Shown: piece by piece, positions 43,132-55,874 of the stretch
How the letters are laid out: every line of letters starts with the position of its first letter
Position numbering within the stretch: the stretch's first letter is position 1
NCBI RefSeq assembly: GCF_027364955.1
Contig: NZ_DAHXOI010000008.1
Coordinates: 1 to 64,000 of the forward strand
Reading direction: 5' to 3'
Length of the DNA stretch: 64,000 nucleotides
Origin: Ferrimicrobium sp.
GTDB taxonomy: Bacteria > Actinomycetota > Acidimicrobiia > Acidimicrobiales > Acidimicrobiaceae
Translations under genes and position numbers: made by a program
Notes under the pieces: generated by a model
The model's input: only the letters and a program-made list of their open reading frames with translations
Databases searched by the model: none
Told to the model about the DNA's origin: nothing

Positions 43132-43192
43132 GTACGCGCGTTCACGTGTCGTTTGTACCCGTCTTTTCGGGGACAAACGACACATCGCGTAC
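43132..43192 (+). terminator. Large hairpin between rplL and rpoB (attenuator or processing site)
   Basis: The inner stem is ten perfect pairs TGTCGTTTGT (43147-43156) with ACAAACGACA (43173-43182), extended inward by CCCG/CGGG around the loop TCTTTT. An outer arm GTACGCG (43132-43138) pairs with CGCGTAC (43186-43192). There is no T-run, so partial termination or RNase III cleavage, as known for the rplL-rpoB gap in other bacteria, is more likely than a full stop. It would let L10/L12 be made in excess of polymerase subunits. Confidence 0.75.
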
Positions 43193-43318
43193 TTCTTCCA
43201 TCTATGCTATATGTTGTAGTGTCTTGCCCACCACTGAGCTCTTGAAAAACTCATCTGAGCGACCTTGTCGCTTGTATGAGTTTTTTTGTGTTTTCGGATC
43301 TCGTCTAAGGAGTAGTAC

Positions 43319-46300
43319 TTGACCTTGCTTAACCGCTCACCCCAACGTTTCTCGTTTGCGAAACTCCCCCAGGTACTTCCGTTACCTGATCTTATCGCTA
43401 TCCAGACAGATTCCTTCCGTTGGTTTCTTGAGGAGGGTCTCGCCGAGGCGTTCCACGACATCTCGCCGATCGAGGACTACGGGGGTCAGTTATCGCTCGA
43501 GCTTGAGTATGATCCCAACGATCCTGACTTGGCACCCTTCCCGAAGTATTCGGTGGAGGAGTGCAAAGAGAAGGATATGAACTACGCGGCACCGATCTTT
43601 GTGCGAGCCAAGTTCTCGAATAAGAGCACCTACGAGATCAAGGAGCAGATCGTCTTCATGGGCGACTTTCCCTTGATGACCGATCGAGGTACCTTTGTGA
43701 TCAACGGTACGGAACGTGTCATTGTGTCGCAGTTGGTGCGCTCGCCTGGGGTGCTCTTCCAACCGGGGCGCGACCAACGCACCATCGTCACGGCCACCAT
43801 CAATCCGTATCGGGGCGAGTGGCTGGAGTTTGATGTTGAGGCACGACCTGGTCGTGACATCCAGGCAGGGGCACGGGTCGCTCGTAAACGACGGCTGAGC
43901 CTGTTCACCTTGTTGCGAGCGGTTGGGTTTTCGGACCCTGCTGACCTGCAAAAGCTCGTACAACACTTTGATTTCTTGATTCCGCAATGGGAGAAAGAGG
44001 ATCAGTCTCAGACCGAAGACGAGGCACTACTCGAGGTCTTCAAACGAGTGCGGCCAGGTGAGCCGCCCAACGCGGATGCTGCGCGCATGTACCTCGAGGG
44101 GGCGTTCTTTCAGGCACGACGTTACGATCTCACGCGAGTGGGACGTTATAAGATCGACAAGCGACTCAAGCCGGAGATCGCTCGTCTTGAGGATATTCTT
44201 GGCCATCCTCTCGACACCGAACATGAGACTCCGGGTGTACTCTCGAGAGCTGAAGTGGTGGCGACGGCTTCGTACATGTTGCACCTAGCCAGCGGTGAGC
44301 TGGGGTATCGCTATGACGACCAGGATCACTTCTCGAATCGGCGTGTCCGTAGCGTTGGGGAGCTGATTCAAAATCAGCTCAAGATCGGGCTTTCGCGTCT
44401 AGAGCGTCTTGTCCGCGAGCGGATGACTACCCAGGATGTGGAGGCGATCACGCCGCAGAGCTTGATCAACATTCGTCCAGTCGTCGCTGCAGTGAAGGAG
44501 TTCTTCTCAACCAGCCAGCTGTCGCAGTTCATGGACCAGAACAATCCACTCTCGGGATTAGCGCATAAGCGACGTCTCTCCGCACTCGGACCTGGTGGAC
44601 TCTCCCGGGAGCGTGCTGGCTTTGAGGTGCGTGACGTCCACTCATCCCACTATGGCCGCATGTGCCCAATCGAGACGCCAGAGGGTCCGAACATCGGTCT
44701 GATCGGTGCCTTGGCGAGTTATGCGCGGTTGAATCGTTTCGGTTTTATCGAGACTCCGTACCGCAAGGTGGTCGAGGGTCGCGTGACCGATGATATCGTC
44801 TACCTCACTGCTGACGAGGAGGAGGAGTTCATCATCGCTCAGGCGAACGCTCGTCTCGATGCCGATGGACGCTTCATTGAGCCCAAGGTGCTGGTCCGTC
44901 GAGGACCACAAGGTGCGGTTGTGAAGGTCGGTGTCAATGAGGTCTCCTACGGTTCGACCTCCGAGGTGGAGTTGGCGACCCCAGACGAGGTGCATCTCAT
45001 GGATGTCTCCACCTCTCAGGTGGTCTCAGTCTCCACGTCCCTGATTCCCTTTGTCGAACACGATGATGCCAATCGCGCCCTCATGGGTGCCAACATGCAA
45101 AAGCAGGCGGTTCCGCTGATGATCCCGGAGGCACCCTTCGTCGGTACGGGGGTCGAGGCTCGTGCAGGGCTCGATGCGGGCGATGTGTTGGTCGCGAAAG
45201 GTTCTGGTGTAGTGGCTGAGGTGACGGGCGATTCGATCGTCGTCGATTACGACAAGGGCCAGACCGATGGCAATGGGGTCCCCCTTGGAACCAAACGGTA
45301 TCGCTTGGTGAAGTTTGAGCGTTCGAATCAAAACACCTGTTGGAACCAGCGCCCGCTTGTTGACCAGGGAGACCGTGTGCAAGCCGGGGATCTTCTGGCC
45401 GACGGCCCTGCGACCCAGAACGGTGAACTTGGACTGGGCAAAAATCTCCTCGTCGGATTTATGCCGTGGGAGGGTTACAACTTCGAGGACGCCATCATTA
45501 TCTCTGAACGGCTGGTAAAAGACGACGTCTTGAGCTCGATTCATATCGAGGAGTTCGAGACCGATGCGCGCGACACGAAGCTCGGTGCTGAGGAGATCAC
45601 CCGAGATATTCCGAACCTTTCGGAGGAGGCGCTGGCTGATCTCGACGAACGAGGAATCATCCGCGTCGGTGCCGAGGTGGGGCCTGGTGATATCTTGGTG
45701 GGCAAGGTGACCCCAAAGGGTGAGACGGAACTCACTCCTGAGGAGCGTCTGTTGCGGGCGATCTTTGGTGAGAAGTCGCGCGAGGTGCGCGATACTTCCC
45801 TCAGGGTGCCGCACGGTGAGTATGGGAAGGTTATCGACATCAAGGTCTTCAGTCGTGATGACTCTACGGAGCTGCCTCCTGGTGTCAACCAGCTGGTCCG
45901 GGTCTATGTGGCCCAGCATCGCAAGATCTCTGAAGGCGATAAGTTGGCAGGGCGACACGGCAATAAGGGTGTGATCTCGAAGATCCTTCCGCTTGAGGAT
46001 ATGCCTCGAATGGCTGACGGGACGCCGCTGGATATCATTTTGAATCCGTTAGGTGTGCCGTCGCGCATGAACGTCGGTCAGGTCCTCGAGGGGCATCTTG
46101 GGTTCGCGGCAAAGTGGGGTTGGACTCCAGTCGAAGCACCTGAGCAGCTGGCCTCGCTGAGTCACAAGACTCGACCACGGGCCATACCAAACACGTGGGT
46201 CGCAAGCCCGTCTTTTGACGGTGCGCACTGGGACGAGACCGAAGAGGCGGGTGGGCTACCCACGATTAAAGAGTTACTCACGAACCTCAACCCACAGTCC

Positions 46301-46870
46301 TTCGATGGCAACCGACTCGTCGGTGAAGACGGCAAGGCGCAGCTCTTCAATGGACGTACCGGAGAACCCTATGACAGCCCAGTCATGGTCGGCTACGTGT
46401 ATATGATCAAGCTTGCCCACATGGTGGACGACAAGATCCACGCTCGGTCGACGGGACCCTACTCCATGATCACTCAGCAGCCACTCGGTGGCAAGGCACA
46501 ATTCGGTGGACAGCGCTTCGGTGAGATGGAGGTATGGGCACTAGAGGCCTATGGCGCAGCGTACGCGCTCCAAGAACTGTTAACCATTAAGTCTGATGAC
46601 GTGGTCGGACGTGTGAAGGTCTATGAGTCCATCGTCAAGGGTGAGAATATTCCGGAGCCGGGCATCCCAGAGAGTTTCAAGGTGCTGATCAAGGAGATGC
46701 AGTCGCTCTGTTTGAATGTGGATGTGCTCTCGCCCACGGGTGAGCGGGTGCAACTGCGCGAGCTCGATGAAGATGCATACTCTGCCTCTGAGGATCTTGG
46801 AATCAACCTCAGTCGGCCAGAACGCAATGTGGATTACGAAGATGATGGACGTCAGGAGAGAGGGATTTAA
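43319..46870 (+). CDS. rpoB: DNA-directed RNA polymerase subunit beta
   Basis: The 1183-residue beta subunit has all the expected blocks. The rifampicin region [20 protein letters not shown] begins at Ser399 and keeps Asp406, His416 and Ser421 (E. coli 516, 526, 531), so nothing in this cluster predicts resistance. Further on come RGLSRERAG-like [62 protein letters not shown] and the C-terminal clamp [20 protein letters not shown]. The start is TTG 43319 with AAGGAG 7 bases upstream. It directly abuts rpoC. Confidence 0.98.
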   Translation: MTLLNRSPQRFSFAKLPQVLPLPDLIAIQTDSFRWFLEEGLAEAFHDISPIEDYGGQLSLELEYDPNDPDLAPFPKYSVEECKEKDMNYAAPIFVRAKFSNKSTYEIKEQIVFMGDFPLMTDRGTFVINGTERVIVSQLVRSPGVLFQPGRDQRTIVTATINPYRGEWLEFDVEARPGRDIQAGARVARKRRLSLFTLLRAVGFSDPADLQKLVQHFDFLIPQWEKEDQSQTEDEALLEVFKRVRPGEPPNADAARMYLEGAFFQARRYDLTRVGRYKIDKRLKPEIARLEDILGHPLDTEHETPGVLSRAEVVATASYMLHLASGELGYRYDDQDHFSNRRVRSVGELIQNQLKIGLSRLERLVRERMTTQDVEAITPQSLINIRPVVAAVKEFFSTSQLSQFMDQNNPLSGLAHKRRLSALGPGGLSRERAGFEVRDVHSSHYGRMCPIETPEGPNIGLIGALASYARLNRFGFIETPYRKVVEGRVTDDIVYLTADEEEEFIIAQANARLDADGRFIEPKVLVRRGPQGAVVKVGVNEVSYGSTSEVELATPDEVHLMDVSTSQVVSVSTSLIPFVEHDDANRALMGANMQKQAVPLMIPEAPFVGTGVEARAGLDAGDVLVAKGSGVVAEVTGDSIVVDYDKGQTDGNGVPLGTKRYRLVKFERSNQNTCWNQRPLVDQGDRVQAGDLLADGPATQNGELGLGKNLLVGFMPWEGYNFEDAIIISERLVKDDVLSSIHIEEFETDARDTKLGAEEITRDIPNLSEEALADLDERGIIRVGAEVGPGDILVGKVTPKGETELTPEERLLRAIFGEKSREVRDTSLRVPHGEYGKVIDIKVFSRDDSTELPPGVNQLVRVYVAQHRKISEGDKLAGRHGNKGVISKILPLEDMPRMADGTPLDIILNPLGVPSRMNVGQVLEGHLGFAAKWGWTPVEAPEQLASLSHKTRPRAIPNTWVASPSFDGAHWDETEEAGGLPTIKELLTNLNPQSFDGNRLVGEDGKAQLFNGRTGEPYDSPVMVGYVYMIKLAHMVDDKIHARSTGPYSMITQQPLGGKAQFGGQRFGEMEVWALEAYGAAYALQELLTIKSDDVVGRVKVYESIVKGENIPEPGIPESFKVLIKEMQSLCLNVDVLSPTGERVQLRELDEDAYSASEDLGINLSRPERNVDYEDDGRQERGI

Positions 46871-49800
46871 ATGCTTGATTTGAGCCGATTCGATCAGATA
46901 AGAATAGGGCTGGCGACCTCTGACGATATCAAGAACTGGTCACGTGGCGAGGTCAAGAAGCCAGAGACGATTAACTATCGCACCCTACGTCCGGAACGCG
47001 ACGGTCTATTCTGCGAGCGTATCTTTGGTCCAACCAAGGATTGGGAATGCGCCTGTGGAAAATACAAGCGGGTGCGATTTAAGGGGATCGTCTGTGAACG
47101 TTGTGGCGTGGAGGTCACACGAGCCAAGGTGCGTCGCGAGCGGATGGGTCATATCGAACTTGCGGCCCCGGTGGTGCATATCTGGTATCTTCGTGGCACG
47201 CGATCCTGGCTTGCCTATCTCCTCATGGGCACGACACCGAAGGAAGAGCTCAAAGCGAAGCAGTTGGAGAAGGTGATCTATTTCGCTGCCAATCTTGTGA
47301 CTGCAGTCGATGAGGATCGCCGCCATCAGGATCTTCCTAATCTTGAGACGGAGATGCTCGAGGAGATCAAGAGTCTTGAGGACGGCCGCGATATCGAGAT
47401 CGAGCATCGATTCCAAGATCTTGAGGAGCAGCTCGCAGCCATGGAGGCCGAGGGTGCCAAAGACAGTGATGTTCGTGCACGCCAACGCCAGCTGGAGAAG
47501 GAGATTCAGGCGGTTCGCGAACGGGCGAACCAGTCGATTGAACTTGTTCGGCGTGCGTTCGACGAGTTCCGTGAGCTCTATCCACGCATGATCATCGAGG
47601 ATGAGATTCTTTGGAGGGAGTTGCGCGCCCGTTACTCGGAGTACTTCGATGGCGGTATGGGTGCCGAGGCGATCGCTGACTTGATCAACCGCATCGACTT
47701 CGATGCTGAGCAGATCAAGCTACGCGAAATGATTGAACCTACGGATGCCCGTCGGCCGCTTTCCGCGCAGCGACGTCAGAAGGCTATCCGCCGACTCAAG
47801 ATCGTCTCCGCTTTCAATCGTCGTGATGAGGATGGCCGCAGGATCAACGATCCGATGGCGATGATTCTGTCCGTGGTCCCGGTGATTCCACCTGATCTGC
47901 GTCCAATGGTGCAGCTCGATGGTGGGCGTTTTGCCACCTCGGACCTGAATGACCTCTATCGCCGGGTGATCAACCGGAATAACCGACTCAAGCGTCTGCT
48001 CGACCTTGGTGCTCCGGAGATCATCGTCAACAATGAGAAGCGTATGTTGCAGGAGGCGGTAGACGCACTTTTTGACAATGGACGACGTGGTCGCCCTGTT
48101 GTCGGGCCTGGCAACCGGCCGCTGAAAAGCCTCTCCGATATGCTGAAGGGTAAGCAGGGACGTTTTCGACAGAATCTTCTTGGGAAGCGTGTCGATTACT
48201 CTGGTCGTTCGGTCATTGTCGGTGGTCCGACGCTAAAACTCCATCAGTGCGGGCTTCCCAAGTTGATGGCGCTCGAACTCTTCAAGCCATTCGTCATGCG
48301 AAGGCTGGTGGAGATGGAGTTTGCACAGAATATCAAATCGGCCAAACGAATGGTAGAACGTCGGCGCCCTCAGGTGTGGGAGGTGCTCGATGGTGTGATA
48401 CGGGAACATCCGGTCCTTTTGAACCGTGCACCGACGCTCCACCGTCTCGGTATCCAGGCTTTTGAGCCGGTGCTGGTGGAAGGCAAAGCCATTCAGATCC
48501 ATCCACTGGTGACCACCGCCTTCAATGCCGACTTTGATGGTGATCAGATGGCGGTTCACCTGCCACTCTCACCAGAGGCACAAGCAGAGGCGAGGGTGCT
48601 GATGCTCTCTGCGAGCAACATCATTTCGCCGGCCACTGGACGTCCAATCACCGTGCCGAGCTTGGACATGGTCTTTGGGTTGTTTTATCTCACCATCATC
48701 CGTGAGGACGAGATCGGTGCCGGCAAGGTGTTCAGACATAACTACGAGGTGCGTCGAGCGCTCGATGCCGGCGAGTTGGGGCTGCACGCTCCGATTCGTT
48801 TGCGTACGCTTGGGGCCGATGGAGAGGTCACCGAGCTGAGGACCACTGCGGGTCGCGTGATCTTTAACGAAGCGCTTCCGGAGGATTTTCGCTATGTCAA
48901 TGAGATTATTGGCAAGAAAAACCTCCCCATCGGTGCCATCGTCGAAGAGGTTGCCAATCGCTATTCTCGCATCACGGTGCAGGTGACGCTGGATGCGATT
49001 AAGGACTTGGGCTTTCGGTACGCAACGCAGTCCGGTTTGACGATCTCTATCGATGACGTCAAGACACCAGTGGCGAAGGCGGAGATCCTCAACCGTTACG
49101 AACGCGAGGCTGAGAAAGCGGAGGCGCAATTCAAGCGTGGCATTATCACTGATGATGAACGTAAGCAGAAAGAGATCGAGATCTGGACCTCGGCGACGGC
49201 GGAGATCGGCCGTGCGATCGATGAGATGCTCGCTGCTGACATCATGAACCCGCTGGGAATGATGATCGAATCGGGGGCTCGTGGTAACCCACAGCAGATT
49301 CGGCAGATCTCGGGGATCAAGGGGTTGGTGGCGAATCCACGGGGTGAGATGATTCCCCGTCCGATTAAGTCCTCATTCCGCGAAGGGTTGCAGGTGCTCG
49401 AGTACTTCCTCTCCACCCACGGTGCTCGAAAAGGGCTTGCTGATACCGCCCTGCGGACCGCTGACTCCGGCTACCTGACTCGACGTCTGGTTGATGTCGC
49501 TCAGGAGATGATTGTTCGGGAGATCGATTGTGAGACGACTCGCGGGATCTGGTTGGAGGATATCCGACCTGATGAGGCAGGTAAGCGGTTCTACGTGGAG
49601 ACACGTGCCTTCGGTCGCGTGCTTGCGGACTCGGTGCATCTCAATGACGGAAGTGAGATAGGGCGTGGAACCTTGCTCACCGATGCCTTGGTCGCCGCCA
49701 TCACTGAGGATCCTGAAGTGCAACAGATTCGAGTACGATCGGCGTTGACGTGCGAGACCTCTCATGGGGTCTGCGCGATGTGCTATGGCAAGTCGCTCGG

Positions 49801-50716
49801 TGGAGTTGGCCTGATCGAATTGGGTGAGGCCGTCGGCGTGGTTGCAGCGCAATCGATCGGAGAGCCGGGAACCCAGTTGACGATGCGTACCTTCCACCAG
49901 GGAGGTATCGCAGGTTCGGACATCACCCATGGACTCCCGCGTGTCGTCGAGCTCTTTGAGGCTCGTACTCCTCGAGGTGCGGCTATCCTGGCCCATGGTG
50001 CGGGGATTGTCCATCTCGTAGATGAGGAGAATGGTCAGCGCGTCACGGTGGTCCATGACGATGGCACCGAAGAGACGTATTTGCTGCCGACACGAGTGCA
50101 CCTTAATGTGCAAGAGGGCCAAGAGGTGGCCGCTGGTGACCCGCTCGTTGAAGGTCCAAAGGATCCAAAGCAGGTTCTTGAGATCAAGGGTATCCGGGAG
50201 ACCCAACAGTATCTGGTTGAAGAGGTGCAGAAGGTCTATCGGGATCAGGGAGTGCCGATTCACGACAAGCACATCGAACTGATCGTCCGGCAGATGCTCC
50301 GACGGGTACTGGTTGCCGAACCGGGTGACTCACAGTTCCTCCCAGGAGAGCGCGTAGAGTCGCAGCAGTATGCCGAGGTGAATCGGGCACTGTTTGCCGA
50401 AGGGGCACGTCCAGCCGAAGGTCGACCGGAACTGATGGGGATCACCAAAGCATCGCTCGCGACTGAATCGTGGTTGAGTGCCGCCTCCTTCCAGGAGACG
50501 ACTCGAGTGCTGACAGAGGCTGCCATCGAAGGCAAGTCGGATCCGTTGCTTGGACTGAAGGAGAATATTATTCTCGGGAAACTGATTCCGGCTGGCTCGG
50601 GTGTTCGAGATTATCGGTCGGTTGAGGTCAAGGCACCCTTCCATCGCAAGCTGTCATTTTGGAGCTCGGAGGAGGAGAACGAGTCTGGTCCGGAGGATCT
50701 CATTGAAGAGGGCTAG
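46871..50716 (+). CDS. rpoC: DNA-directed RNA polymerase subunit beta'
   Basis: The 1281-residue subunit holds the active-site Mg2+ in NADFDGDQM (Asp554, Asp556, Asp558). The N-terminal zinc finger is [20 protein letters not shown] and the second zinc site is in [14 protein letters not shown] charged coiled insertion at about 150-225 ([20 protein letters not shown] onward), usual in actinobacteria, interrupts the clamp region. Bridge helix and trigger loop motifs ([24 protein letters not shown]-type) are present. ATG 46871 starts the base after the rpoB stop. A 101-base gap leads to rpsL. Confidence 0.98.
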   Translation: MLDLSRFDQIRIGLATSDDIKNWSRGEVKKPETINYRTLRPERDGLFCERIFGPTKDWECACGKYKRVRFKGIVCERCGVEVTRAKVRRERMGHIELAAPVVHIWYLRGTRSWLAYLLMGTTPKEELKAKQLEKVIYFAANLVTAVDEDRRHQDLPNLETEMLEEIKSLEDGRDIEIEHRFQDLEEQLAAMEAEGAKDSDVRARQRQLEKEIQAVRERANQSIELVRRAFDEFRELYPRMIIEDEILWRELRARYSEYFDGGMGAEAIADLINRIDFDAEQIKLREMIEPTDARRPLSAQRRQKAIRRLKIVSAFNRRDEDGRRINDPMAMILSVVPVIPPDLRPMVQLDGGRFATSDLNDLYRRVINRNNRLKRLLDLGAPEIIVNNEKRMLQEAVDALFDNGRRGRPVVGPGNRPLKSLSDMLKGKQGRFRQNLLGKRVDYSGRSVIVGGPTLKLHQCGLPKLMALELFKPFVMRRLVEMEFAQNIKSAKRMVERRRPQVWEVLDGVIREHPVLLNRAPTLHRLGIQAFEPVLVEGKAIQIHPLVTTAFNADFDGDQMAVHLPLSPEAQAEARVLMLSASNIISPATGRPITVPSLDMVFGLFYLTIIREDEIGAGKVFRHNYEVRRALDAGELGLHAPIRLRTLGADGEVTELRTTAGRVIFNEALPEDFRYVNEIIGKKNLPIGAIVEEVANRYSRITVQVTLDAIKDLGFRYATQSGLTISIDDVKTPVAKAEILNRYEREAEKAEAQFKRGIITDDERKQKEIEIWTSATAEIGRAIDEMLAADIMNPLGMMIESGARGNPQQIRQISGIKGLVANPRGEMIPRPIKSSFREGLQVLEYFLSTHGARKGLADTALRTADSGYLTRRLVDVAQEMIVREIDCETTRGIWLEDIRPDEAGKRFYVETRAFGRVLADSVHLNDGSEIGRGTLLTDALVAAITEDPEVQQIRVRSALTCETSHGVCAMCYGKSLGGVGLIELGEAVGVVAAQSIGEPGTQLTMRTFHQGGIAGSDITHGLPRVVELFEARTPRGAAILAHGAGIVHLVDEENGQRVTVVHDDGTEETYLLPTRVHLNVQEGQEVAAGDPLVEGPKDPKQVLEIKGIRETQQYLVEEVQKVYRDQGVPIHDKHIELIVRQMLRRVLVAEPGDSQFLPGERVESQQYAEVNRALFAEGARPAEGRPELMGITKASLATESWLSAASFQETTRVLTEAAIEGKSDPLLGLKENIILGKLIPAGSGVRDYRSVEVKAPFHRKLSFWSSEEENESGPEDLIEEG

Positions 50717-50817
50717 ATCCATGCGTGTGTGCGTTAGACTGTCCGATTGGGCCAAGAGCGGCTCTGGGCTGCTCTGCGTGATGGCTATACCAGAATGTAT
50801 TTGACGAGAGGAACGTC

Positions 50818-51189
50818 TTGCCTACGATTTCACAGTTAGTTAGAAAGGGTCGTGAGTCCAAGCGGACCAAGACCAAAACGCCGGCACTGAAGGGTTCCCC
50901 GCAGCGTCGTGGGGTCTGTACCCGCGTCTATACGGCTACTCCGAAGAAGCCGAACTCGGCATTGCGCAAGGTAGCCAGAGTGCGCCTGACCTCCGGAGTC
51001 GAGGTGACGGCGTACATACCTGGGATTGGTCACAATCTTCAGGAGCACTCTATCGTGCTTGTAAGAGGTGGTCGAGTCAAGGACCTCCCTGGAGTCCGCT
51101 ACAAGATCGTTCGCGGCTCGCTGGACTCAGCTGGTGTGAAGAATCGTAAGCAAGCCCGTAGCCGATACGGTGCGAAGAGGGAGAAGTAG
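50818..51189 (+). CDS. rpsL: 30S ribosomal protein S12
   Basis: S12 (123 residues) sits at the decoding centre. Conserved segments are [20 protein letters not shown]-like [26 protein letters not shown], and [11 protein letters not shown] with [18 protein letters not shown]. The lysines linked to streptomycin resistance (TPKKPNS and RVKDLPG contexts) have the sensitive-type residue. The start is TTG 50818 behind GAGAGGAA. The 101 bases upstream may hold the str-operon promoter, but I could not define it. Confidence 0.98.
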   Translation: MPTISQLVRKGRESKRTKTKTPALKGSPQRRGVCTRVYTATPKKPNSALRKVARVRLTSGVEVTAYIPGIGHNLQEHSIVLVRGGRVKDLPGVRYKIVRGSLDSAGVKNRKQARSRYGAKREK

Positions 51190-51193
51190 AGTT

Positions 51194-51664
51194 ATGCCCA
51201 GAAAGGGCCCAATCCAGCCGCGATATATTGCCTCAGATCCGGTCTACCATTCAGTGCTTGTCGCGCAATTTGTGAACAAAGTGTTGGTGAGCGGCAAGAA
51301 GTCGGTCGCAGAGCATATTGTCTATCGGGCACTTGACACCATCGCAGAGAAGGTTGGTAGCGATCCGGTAGCGGTGCTCAAGCGTGCCGTCGACAACACG
51401 CGACCAGATACCGAGGTTCGCTCCAGGCGAGTAGGTGGTACCACCTATCAGGTCCCCGTGTTGGTCAAGCCGAGGCGGGCAAATTCGGTAGCGATCCGGT
51501 GGATCGTCACCAATGCCAAGGGTCGCCGCGAAAAGACGATGGTTGAACGTTTGGCGAATGAGGTACTCGATGCCTCGAATGGTATCGGTGCGTCGGTCAA
51601 ACGTCGCGACGATACCCACAAGATGGCGGAGTCTAACCGCGCCTTCATGCACTATCGCTGGTAG
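51194..51664 (+). CDS. rpsG: 30S ribosomal protein S7
   Basis: S7 (156 residues) nucleates assembly of the 30S head. Landmarks are [49 protein letters not shown] and the C-terminal [13 protein letters not shown] 51194 is 4 bases after the rpsL stop; longer frames upstream are within rpsL. The protein ends 296 bases before fusA, a wider gap than usual in the str operon. Confidence 0.98.
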   Translation: MPRKGPIQPRYIASDPVYHSVLVAQFVNKVLVSGKKSVAEHIVYRALDTIAEKVGSDPVAVLKRAVDNTRPDTEVRSRRVGGTTYQVPVLVKPRRANSVAIRWIVTNAKGRREKTMVERLANEVLDASNGIGASVKRRDDTHKMAESNRAFMHYRW

Positions 51665-51960
51665 GCAAGGCGTTGTCTTCGCGTCCACCGGTTCTGTTGG
51701 CTTGGCATGGTGCCGTTCTGTAGGTGTCTGCAATGGGCAGGTGGGGTCGCCTGGTTTGGTTGCGACAGCGGTCGCTGCCCTCAGGGAGCGTTGGCGGTAG
51801 GAGGAAGTGGTCCTCCGAGAGGACAACGGCCATGAGCTGGGGAGCCCGATCTTCATGGATGTGGAGGGACTGAGTAGACGTGGTTTGGATGAGAGTACGA
51901 AGGTATGAGCAGGGGGCCCAAGGAGTGTTAGTGGCTAGCCACGCAGAGGAGAAGGAGTAA
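51665..51960. other. Long rpsG-fusA intergenic region
   Basis: No gene is recognised. A perfect 6-bp hairpin GTCCTC/GAGGAC with loop CGA lies at 51810-51824. Just before fusA is AAGGAG at 51953-51958. The length would allow a separate fusA promoter or leader. Confidence 0.5.
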
Positions 51961-54048
51961 ATGGTCACGAAGCGCGAGATTCCGCTCGACCGTATCCGAA
52001 ATATCGGAATTATGGCGCATATCGATGCGGGTAAGACGACGACGACGGAGCGTATTCTCTACTACACCGGCAAGAATTATAAGATCGGTGAGGTGCACGA
52101 AGGTGCGGCCACGATGGACTGGATGCCCCAAGAGCAGGAGCGTGGCATCACCATTACCTCTGCGGCCACGACGGCGTTCTGGAAGGATCACCGCATCAAC
52201 ATCATCGACACCCCGGGCCACGTGGATTTCACCGTTGAAGTGGAGCGGTCGCTCCGGGTGCTCGATGGCGCGGTTGCGGTCTTTGATGCAGTCGCCGGGG
52301 TAGAGCCTCAGACCGAGACAGTCTGGCGGCAGGGCAACAAGTATCTGGTTCCGCGCATCTGTTTTGTCAACAAGATGGATCGCGTTGGGGCTAATTTTGA
52401 GCGATGTGTCGAAATGATTAAAGATCGTTTGGACGCGAATCCTCTCGTCATCCAACTGCCCATTGGGTCGGAGAGCGATTTCCTCGGAGTGATCGACCTA
52501 CTCCGAATGGAGGCGATCATTTGGGATGAGGGGATGGGAGACAAGTTCCATACCGAAGTGATTCCCGCTCATCTCCAGAGCGCGGCAGAGGATGCCCATC
52601 GAGAGTTGATCGACGTGCTCAGTAACTTCGATGATGATCTGATGGAGCTGTACATCGGCGATCAGGAGATCTCCGCCGAGTTTCTTCAGGGCGCGATCCG
52701 TAAAGCGACGATAGCGAACTCGTTGGTGCCGGTGTTGTGTGGGTCGGCCTTCAAAAACAAGGGAGTGCAGCCACTGCTGGATGCGGTGGTCGATTACTTG
52801 CCATCGCCGGTGGATATCAAGCCAGCTGTCGGTACCTCGCTCTCGGGAGCGGAGATGATCGAGCGTGAGCCGACGGACGAGGCCCCGTTCTCTGCGCTGG
52901 CTTTTAAGATCATGACCGACCCCTTCGTTGGGAAGTTGACCTATTTTCGGGTCTACTCCGGCACGCTTGACAAGGGCGCCACCGTGTTAAATTCGACCAA
53001 GGATAAAAAGGAGCGCTTGGGGCGGATTCTGTTAATGCACGCCAACCATCGCGAGGATATTGATTCCGTCGCTGCTGGTGACATCGTGGCGGCAGTCGGC
53101 TTTAAGAATACGACGACGGGCGATACCCTGTGCGACCCATCGAAGCCGATTATCCTTGAGAGTCTTGACTTCCCAGATCCAGTGATCCACGTTGCCGTTG
53201 AACCGAAGACGAAGGCGGATCAGGAAAAGATGGGTCGAGCGTTGTTCGCCCTCTCTGAGGAGGATCCGACGTTTCGCGTGCGCTCAGATCAGGAGACCGG
53301 TCAAACGGTGATCTCGGGCATGGGCGAGCTCCACCTTGAGGTGTTGGTCGACCGTATGTTGCGCGAGTTCAGGGTCGATGCGAATGTGGGTAAGCCTCAG
53401 GTGGCGTACCGCGAGACGATTCGCAAACCGGTTGAGCGGATCGAGGAGCGCTATATCCGCCAGACAGGTGGCCGTGGGCAGTATGGACACGTGGTGATCA
53501 ATGTTGAGCCACTGGGCGTCGGTAGCGGTTATGAGTTTGTAGATAAGATCACAGGTGGTGTCATTCCTAAGGAGTACATCCCTGCAGTCGATGCTGGTAT
53601 CCAAGATGCGCTTGGATCGGGTATTTTGGCCGGTTATCCGGTTGAGGACCTGCGTGTCACTTTGGTGTTTGGCTCCTATCACGACGTTGACTCTTCAGAG
53701 ATGGCGTTTCGTATAGCAGGTTCTATGGCGGTGAAGAAAGCGGTTCGAGCGGCAGACCCTGTCCTCCTTGAACCGATCATGGCGGTAGAGGTGGTGACCC
53801 CAGACGATTACATGGGGGACGTCATCGGAGATCTCTCGTCCCGGCGTGGTCGGGTCGAGGGCATGGATCAGATCGGGAATAACCAAGTTATTCGCGCGCT
53901 GGTCCCATTGTCGGAGATGTTTGGTTACGCCACCGACGTGCGTTCTCGGACGCAGGGTCGGGCGACGTATACCATGCAGTTCCATGCGTATCAAGAAGTA
54001 CCGGATTCCATAGCGGCGGAGATCGTTCGCAAGGTCCGGGGCGAGTAG
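51961..54048 (+). CDS. fusA: Elongation factor G
   Basis: EF-G (695 residues) drives translocation. The G domain shows [21 protein letters not shown] (P-loop), the switch region with [33 protein letters not shown] and NKMDRVGA. Domains II-V follow with the domain-IV tip [16 protein letters not shown]. Length and order are normal. ATG 51961 follows AAGGAG with a 2-base spacer, with GAGGAGAAGG further up. tuf follows after 70 bases. Confidence 0.98.
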   Translation: MVTKREIPLDRIRNIGIMAHIDAGKTTTTERILYYTGKNYKIGEVHEGAATMDWMPQEQERGITITSAATTAFWKDHRINIIDTPGHVDFTVEVERSLRVLDGAVAVFDAVAGVEPQTETVWRQGNKYLVPRICFVNKMDRVGANFERCVEMIKDRLDANPLVIQLPIGSESDFLGVIDLLRMEAIIWDEGMGDKFHTEVIPAHLQSAAEDAHRELIDVLSNFDDDLMELYIGDQEISAEFLQGAIRKATIANSLVPVLCGSAFKNKGVQPLLDAVVDYLPSPVDIKPAVGTSLSGAEMIEREPTDEAPFSALAFKIMTDPFVGKLTYFRVYSGTLDKGATVLNSTKDKKERLGRILLMHANHREDIDSVAAGDIVAAVGFKNTTTGDTLCDPSKPIILESLDFPDPVIHVAVEPKTKADQEKMGRALFALSEEDPTFRVRSDQETGQTVISGMGELHLEVLVDRMLREFRVDANVGKPQVAYRETIRKPVERIEERYIRQTGGRGQYGHVVINVEPLGVGSGYEFVDKITGGVIPKEYIPAVDAGIQDALGSGILAGYPVEDLRVTLVFGSYHDVDSSEMAFRIAGSMAVKKAVRAADPVLLEPIMAVEVVTPDDYMGDVIGDLSSRRGRVEGMDQIGNNQVIRALVPLSEMFGYATDVRSRTQGRATYTMQFHAYQEVPDSIAAEIVRKVRGE

Positions 54049-54118
54049 ACTACGTAGTTCTGTAATGGGTCAAGGTTGCGCCATGTGGGCGCAGTGAGTA
54101 GCAACGGAGCAGGAAAAG

Positions 54119-55306
54119 ATGGCAAAGCAGAAGTTCGAGCGAAGTAAGCCTCACTTGAACATCGGAACCATGGGACATATTGACCATGGTAAGACGACGT
54201 TGACGGCGGCGATTACAAAGGTATTGTCCGAAGGGAATCCCAATGTAAAGTTCAAGCCCTTCGATCAGATCGATAAGGCACCAGAGGAGAAGGCCCGCGG
54301 CATAACGATCGCGATCTCGCACGTTGAGTACGAGACAGACAAGCGACACTATGCCCATGTTGACATGCCTGGACACGCGGACTATATCAAGAATATGATC
54401 ACGGGTGCCGCTCAGGTCGATGGTGCAATTTTGGTGGTGGCGGCAACCGATGGTCCGATGCCCCAGACGCGTGAGCATGTGTTGCTCGCTCGCCAGGTCG
54501 GTGTCCCCTATATTGTCGTGGCGCTCAACAAGGCCGACATGGTCGACGATGAGGAGCTCTTGGATCTCGTTGAACTCGAGGTTCGCGAACTGCTGAACGA
54601 GTATGAGTTCCCCGGTGACGATACTCCGATCATTCGTGTCTCGGCCTTGAAGGCTCTTGAGGGCGACAAGGAGTATCAGGACAAGATCATCGAGCTGATG
54701 GACGCGGTCGATGAGTACATCCCCGTGCCTGAGCGTCCGCTTGATCGCCCCTTCCTTATGCCGATCGAGGATGTTTTGACAATTCCCGGTCGTGGAACTG
54801 TGGTAACGGGTAAGGTCGAGGCTGGTAAAGTCAAGGTCTCTGAGGAGGTCGAGATTGTTGGTCTTCGCCCCACGCAGAAGACGGTCGTGACTGGCGTCGA
54901 GATGTTCAACAAAGAGCTTGGCGAGGGCATGGCCGGCGACAACGTCGGTGTCTTGCTCCGTGGTGTCAAGCGAACCGATGTCGAGCGCGGTCAGGTGGTC
55001 TGCAAGCCAGGAAGCATCACTCCGCACACGGAGTTCGAGGCGAACGTCTACGTTCTGTCCAAAGACGAGGGAGGACGACACAAGCCGTTCTTCAATCACT
55101 ATCGCCCGCAGTTCTACTTCAGGACGACCGACGTTACGGGAAGTATCATGCTGCCTGAGGGTACCGAGATGGCGATGCCAGGTGATAATCTCACCATCAA
55201 AGTGGAACTCGGAAAGCCTATTGCGATGGATGAGGGCCTTCGATTTGCTATCCGTGAGGGTGGCCGAACCGTTGGCGCTGGTCGTGTCGTGAAGATTATT
55301 AAGTAG
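54119..55306 (+). CDS. tuf: Elongation factor Tu
   Basis: EF-Tu (395 residues) brings aminoacyl-tRNA to the ribosome. It has [25 protein letters not shown], the G3 box as [12 protein letters not shown] (Met where most have Cys), the G4 box as NKADMVDD (Ala where many have Cys) and the domain-II/III signatures [13 protein letters not shown] and [20 protein letters not shown]. Both substitutions occur in other lineages and should not affect GTP binding. ATG 54119 follows GGAGCAGGA. A strong hairpin follows the stop. Confidence 0.98.
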   Translation: MAKQKFERSKPHLNIGTMGHIDHGKTTLTAAITKVLSEGNPNVKFKPFDQIDKAPEEKARGITIAISHVEYETDKRHYAHVDMPGHADYIKNMITGAAQVDGAILVVAATDGPMPQTREHVLLARQVGVPYIVVALNKADMVDDEELLDLVELEVRELLNEYEFPGDDTPIIRVSALKALEGDKEYQDKIIELMDAVDEYIPVPERPLDRPFLMPIEDVLTIPGRGTVVTGKVEAGKVKVSEEVEIVGLRPTQKTVVTGVEMFNKELGEGMAGDNVGVLLRGVKRTDVERGQVVCKPGSITPHTEFEANVYVLSKDEGGRHKPFFNHYRPQFYFRTTDVTGSIMLPEGTEMAMPGDNLTIKVELGKPIAMDEGLRFAIREGGRTVGAGRVVKIIK

Positions 55307-55316
55307 TTCGCTGGTG

Positions 55317-55344
55317 AATGGCCCGGAGTGCGCTCCGGGCCATT
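55317..55344 (+). terminator. Terminator-like hairpin after tuf
   Basis: Twelve perfect pairs AATGGCCCGGAG/CTCCGGGCCATT close a TGCG tetraloop 10 bases after the tuf stop. A weak T-containing stretch (CCCTGTGTTTGG) follows. It separates the str operon from the S10 operon. Confidence 0.8.
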
Positions 55345-55395
55345 CCCTGTGTTTGGTGAGGTGTTGGCCTGGTGTCGGCACAGAGACGGAGAGAA

Positions 55396-55716
55396 ATGAG
55401 CGAAAAGCAGCGGATCAGAATCAGAATCAAGGGTTTTGATCATGAAATTTTGGAGGCGTCGACTCGTCGAATCGTGGACACAGTCACGCGTACCCAGGGC
55501 AAGGTTGTCGGTCCCGTGCCGTTGCCGACGGATATCCATCGATATACGGTGATCCGCTCGCCGCATAAGTACAAGGATTCCCGTGAGCATTTTGAGATGC
55601 GCGTCCATAAGCGGTTGCTTGATATCGTTGATCATTCTGCAAAAACGGTAGATGCGCTTAAGCGATTGGAGTTGCCGGCAGGGGTCGACATCGAGATCAA
55701 AATACAAAACGTGTAA
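55396..55716 (+). CDS. rpsJ: 30S ribosomal protein S10
   Basis: S10 (106 residues) is a 30S head protein that also joins the NusB antitermination complex. It reads [38 protein letters not shown], and [16 protein letters not shown], all conserved. ATG 55396 is preceded by GGAGAG; the longer frame from 55372 is unlikely. It opens the S10 operon and is followed by a 158-base gap before rplC, wider than the near-zero gaps after it. Confidence 0.97.
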   Translation: MSEKQRIRIRIKGFDHEILEASTRRIVDTVTRTQGKVVGPVPLPTDIHRYTVIRSPHKYKDSREHFEMRVHKRLLDIVDHSAKTVDALKRLELPAGVDIEIKIQNV

Positions 55717-55874
55717 ATAACCCTGTTGGAGGCCCGGTCGTGGGTGCTGACAGAGTAGTATTAGTTGGTCATTTTGTGTCCGGTTGTGCCTTCATGGGAC
55801 CCTCCGGCAGTTCTGACCTTTTGGCACCAATGCGCTGCTAAGCGTACGTGCCGTTGCAAAGATTGAAGGAATTC

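Noticed and set aside
45026-45958. 310-codon minus-strand frame
   Set aside because: Antisense shadow within rpoB; composition is an artefact of codon bias.
54050-55381. 443-codon minus-strand frame
   Set aside because: It is the antisense shadow of tuf. The plus-strand product is an unmistakable EF-Tu.
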